A stretch of 20,734 bases of DNA from Chara braunii (lineage: Eukaryota; Streptophyta; Charophyceae; Charales; Characeae), in the NCBI GenBank assembly GCA_003427395.1, contig BFEA01000539.1, positions 939,815 through 960,548 on the forward strand. Reading direction: 5' to 3'. Below are positions 18,820 through 20,734 of this stretch, piece after piece. The notes below the pieces were generated by a model that saw nothing but the letters and a program-made list of their open reading frames with translations, had not been told where the DNA came from and searched no databases. Every line of letters begins with the position of its first letter. Position 1 is the first letter of the stretch. Made by a program: the position numbers and the translations under genes.

Positions 18820-19310
18820 CACTTTCAGTCCCCTCTCTCTTCTCCCTCTTCTTCCCTCCTCTCCTTTCTCCTTCTTCCATTTTTCTTCTTCCTACCTCTC
18901 TTCTCTCATGCCTTGCCGTATGCCCTCTCCCTTGTGTCCTCTTCTCTTGCTCGTACGCACGCTTCTCCTTCGTGCTCGCTCTCGCTCGCACGCACGCTTC
19001 TCCTTCTTGTTTGCTCGTTTTGCTTGTTAGCTCGTTTGCTTGCTCCTCTTGAGTGCGCTGGCCTACCTACTTACCTCCGCACCCTAGCTTGAGCCTGCTT
19101 GCTTGTCTACGACTGTCTGCGCTAGCACCTGCTTCGCCTTTCTCTTAGCATGCTATCGCACGCCGGCTTAGCGCCTGGCCTGCTTCGTTCAGAGTCCTCC
19201 CGTCTACAACCCTCCTCGATCTACCTTCCACGTTCAACCATACTCTCCTTTTCTCCCTGAATTTACCTCTAGGTCTCGACCAGATTCACTTCCGATTTGC
19301 CTTAAAGGAG
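18820..19310 (+). other. Pyrimidine-rich, intron-like or intergenic stretch
   Basis: CT-rich to about 18910. Then GCACGCTTCTCCTTC is repeated at about 18959 and 18993, followed by GCTTG/GCTCG words. No supported gene. Confidence 0.5.
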
Positions 19311-19314
19311 AGAG

Positions 19315-19335
19315 ATAATAATAATAATAATAATA
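19315..19335. repeat. Short ATA microsatellite
   Basis: Seven ATA/AAT triplets. Confidence 0.9.
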
Positions 19336-19387
19336 TAAATTTCTCTAGGGGTAGATACAGAAAATCCTTCGTTTTTCAATTCCCTCA

Positions 19388-19609
19388 ATGGTTCAACCGT
19401 ATTCGGATCCTATACCTGCGGGAGTATCCTTCCATGTTCCAGAGGAAGATTCATTTTCGGTAATAAATGAACGTGACACCCCTCGCGATGGGCGCCTCTG
19501 TGGTCAGCGGAGGCTAGTCGTGCCATCCTTTTTCCTAATGAATATTCCTTACAACTTAAGTAGTATTCATAATAGTAGTTGTAAAAGAAAAAAATTCCAC
19601 GGAGCCTAA
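19388..19609 (+). CDS. Short open frame, unidentified, doubtful
   Basis: ATG 19388 opens 73 codons starting MVQPYSDPIPAGVSFHVPEE. A GTAATAAATG donor-like site falls at about 19459 after SFS, so only the first 24 codons might be exon. There is no upstream promoter or acceptor to support it. The later part ends in a basic tail (KRKK) in A-rich DNA. Not recognised. Confidence 0.15.
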   Translation: MVQPYSDPIPAGVSFHVPEEDSFSVINERDTPRDGRLCGQRRLVVPSFFLMNIPYNLSSIHNSSCKRKKFHGA

Positions 19610-19654
19610 AAGGATAAAAATATAATATAACCGAAAAAAGGAAAATCTAACTGA

Positions 19655-19808
19655 ATTCGTTCGAACGCGTCCCGAGCGGCCAACTGTCGGACCTGGGACC
19701 TCGTCTTCAAACTAACTCCTATTAATCCCGACACGGAGGTCACGGGTTCAAGCCCTGGTTGTCCAGTCGAGGGGTGAAATCTAAGTAACACTCCTTGTAA
19801 AAAAAAGG
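19655..19808 (+). ncRNA. tRNA-like segment, possible SINE
   Basis: GGTCACGGGTTCAAGCCC at 19738-19755 is a good variable-loop plus T-arm / B-box sequence. CCGAGCGGCCAACTG at about 19672 loosely resembles a D-arm / A box, and the segment ends in GTAAAAAAAAGG. No seven-base acceptor stem closes it, so it is not a working tRNA. The A-to-B spacing of about 70 bases exceeds a normal tRNA without an intron. A tRNA-derived SINE is the simplest reading. Confidence 0.35.
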
Positions 19809-19881
19809 AGCTAGCCAGAAGGCCGGAGGGATTCGTTCCCTAGATTAGTCCTTTGATAATCCGTGCCTATATCTATGGGGT

Positions 19882-19911
19882 TAGCTCCTAGTTCGGTTCA
19901 AATTGGAGCTA
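19882..19911. repeat. Hairpin, 7-bp stem
   Basis: TAGCTCC (19882-19888) and GGAGCTA (19905-19911) are perfect complements around a 16-base loop. Confidence 0.6.
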
Positions 19912-20237
19912 TTCTGCCATAAGTAGAGTATAGGCGAGGTTCTTTGTAACAGGCCCACGACCTGCTTCGTAGGGTTAGTCTAGGTTGGTACTGGTCGTCG
20001 CAACTTAGTATGATAGGTAGCGTGATCCTTTCGATAGCCCCGGCCGTTCGCCCAGGGCTTATGTCAATCTTCTCGAGTCTCCCCTTTTTGGGTTTGTGGC
20101 GGAGTAATTCGCCGACTCCTTTATTACCGACGCTTCCGACGTCCGTTGTCTAATGCTATCTATCATGTCACCTCAGTTTCTGGCTAACTTGGTCTAAAGT
20201 TGTCGCTCCTTGCGTGACTCTTCTATCCTTGACTAAC

Positions 20238-20261
20238 CCTCCGTCCATTTATGGTCGGAGG
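20238..20261. repeat. Hairpin with TTTA loop
   Basis: CCTCCG-T-CCA and TGG-T-CGGAGG enclose TTTA: nine pairs with one T-T mismatch. It is flanked by ACTAACCC on both sides (20232-20239, 20271-20278). Confidence 0.75.
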
Positions 20262-20287
20262 TTTATATTTACTAACCCTTTTTCAGC

Positions 20288-20316
20288 CCCTGCGCGGGTC
20301 AAAGTGACGCGCAGGG
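20288..20316. repeat. GC-rich hairpin, 12-bp stem
   Basis: CCCTGCGC and GCGCAGGG enclose GTCA-AAG-TGAC with two unpaired G on one side. Confidence 0.75.
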
Positions 20317-20364
20317 TCATTCAACCGTCTCTGCGTTCGTCACGACAAGGCAGGCGACCACTCG

Positions 20365-20545
20365 AAAAAAAAAAAAAAAATTAAAAAAAAAATAAAAATT
20401 AACCACTGACTCTAGTGCGTGCACGCCAGGGTTGTCGAGCCCCGGCCCGGGGGCCCCGACGGGGGTGCCGGGGGCCGGGGGTCGGCACCCCTGGCCCCGG
20501 CACCCCTGGCCCCGGCAAAAAAAAGTAAAAAAAAACAAAAAATAC
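20365..20545. repeat. GC-rich inverted repeat between poly(A) tracts
   Basis: A-rich blocks at 20365-20400 and about 20516-20542 flank a C/G block. Inside, GGGGTGCCG (20462-20470) and CGGCACCCC (20483-20491) are perfect complements, and GGCACCCCTGGCCCC is repeated twice in tandem (20484-20513). Confidence 0.8.
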
Positions 20546-20578
20546 AGGCGGGTGCACAGCCACAACCTGCACCCTCAG

Positions 20579-20607
20579 GGCCAAACTGCAATATTGCAGT
20601 TTTGGCC
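20579..20607. repeat. 29-nt near-perfect palindrome
   Basis: GGCCAAA-CTGCAAT followed directly by ATTGCAG-TTTTGGCC: fourteen pairs with one extra T and no loop. It resembles a transposon end or cruciform. The sequence after it is G/C-run rich to the window end. Confidence 0.8.
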
Positions 20608-20734
20608 AGATCTTGGCCCCCCCCTGGGGCTACACCCCCCCCTGGTGAGCCCGGGGTAGTGCAGGGGCGGGGCCGGGTCCGGGGCCCAGCGGGGTGCGGG
20701 GCCGAGGTTGGCTGGCAGCGGGGGCGGGGGTGCG

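Overview
This window looks like low-gene-density nuclear DNA from a eukaryote. It shows many A/T-rich trinucleotide microsatellites (TAA/AAT), long pyrimidine tracts placed like introns next to GTAAG donors, tandem arrays, diverged dispersed repeats, isolated N calls typical of Sanger-era assemblies, and no long open reading frame of recognisable function. No bacterial, organellar or viral gene is visible. The polypyrimidine introns and mixed microsatellites would suit a plasmodial slime mould of the Physarum type, but that is a weak guess; a repeat-rich alga is also possible.

The dominant feature is a dispersed noncoding element, here called E. E1 (about 1-1040, +) is the distal end of a copy whose body lies left of the window. 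E2 (about 1009-4565, -) abuts E1 tail to tail and makes a roughly 700-bp fold-back centred near 1025. E3 (about 14599-18105, +) is an inverted, strongly diverged relative of E2 of nearly the same length (about 3.5 kb). E2 and E3 enclose about 10 kb. E is full of local inverted repeats. At its inner edge a 23-nt hairpin is kept in both copies through paired base changes. E3 then carries about ten 35-nt hairpins with a constant loop and different but self-complementary arms (14915-15736), and a roughly 122-bp tandem repeat. E2 instead carries a 14-copy array with a 71-bp period (3250-4225) and several small hairpins with TGTG-type loops. This structured element is the best candidate for something undescribed.

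The core (4.6-14.6 kb) holds a decayed reverse-transcriptase-like fragment (4540-4700, -), microsatellites, TGTC-derived simple sequence, a diverged duplication (8.24-8.70 kb), isolated exon-like segments on the + strand, a GC-rich block (10.85-12.45 kb), and one spliced minus-strand gene model (13265-13794) whose reading frame stays open across two predicted introns. None could be assigned a function.

The right flank (18.1-20.7 kb) has one exon-like segment, pyrimidine-rich DNA, a tRNA-like, possibly SINE, segment (19655-19808), a run of clean hairpins, GC-rich inverted repeats set between poly(A) tracts, and a 29-nt near-perfect palindrome. All alignments were made by eye; identities and boundaries are approximate.
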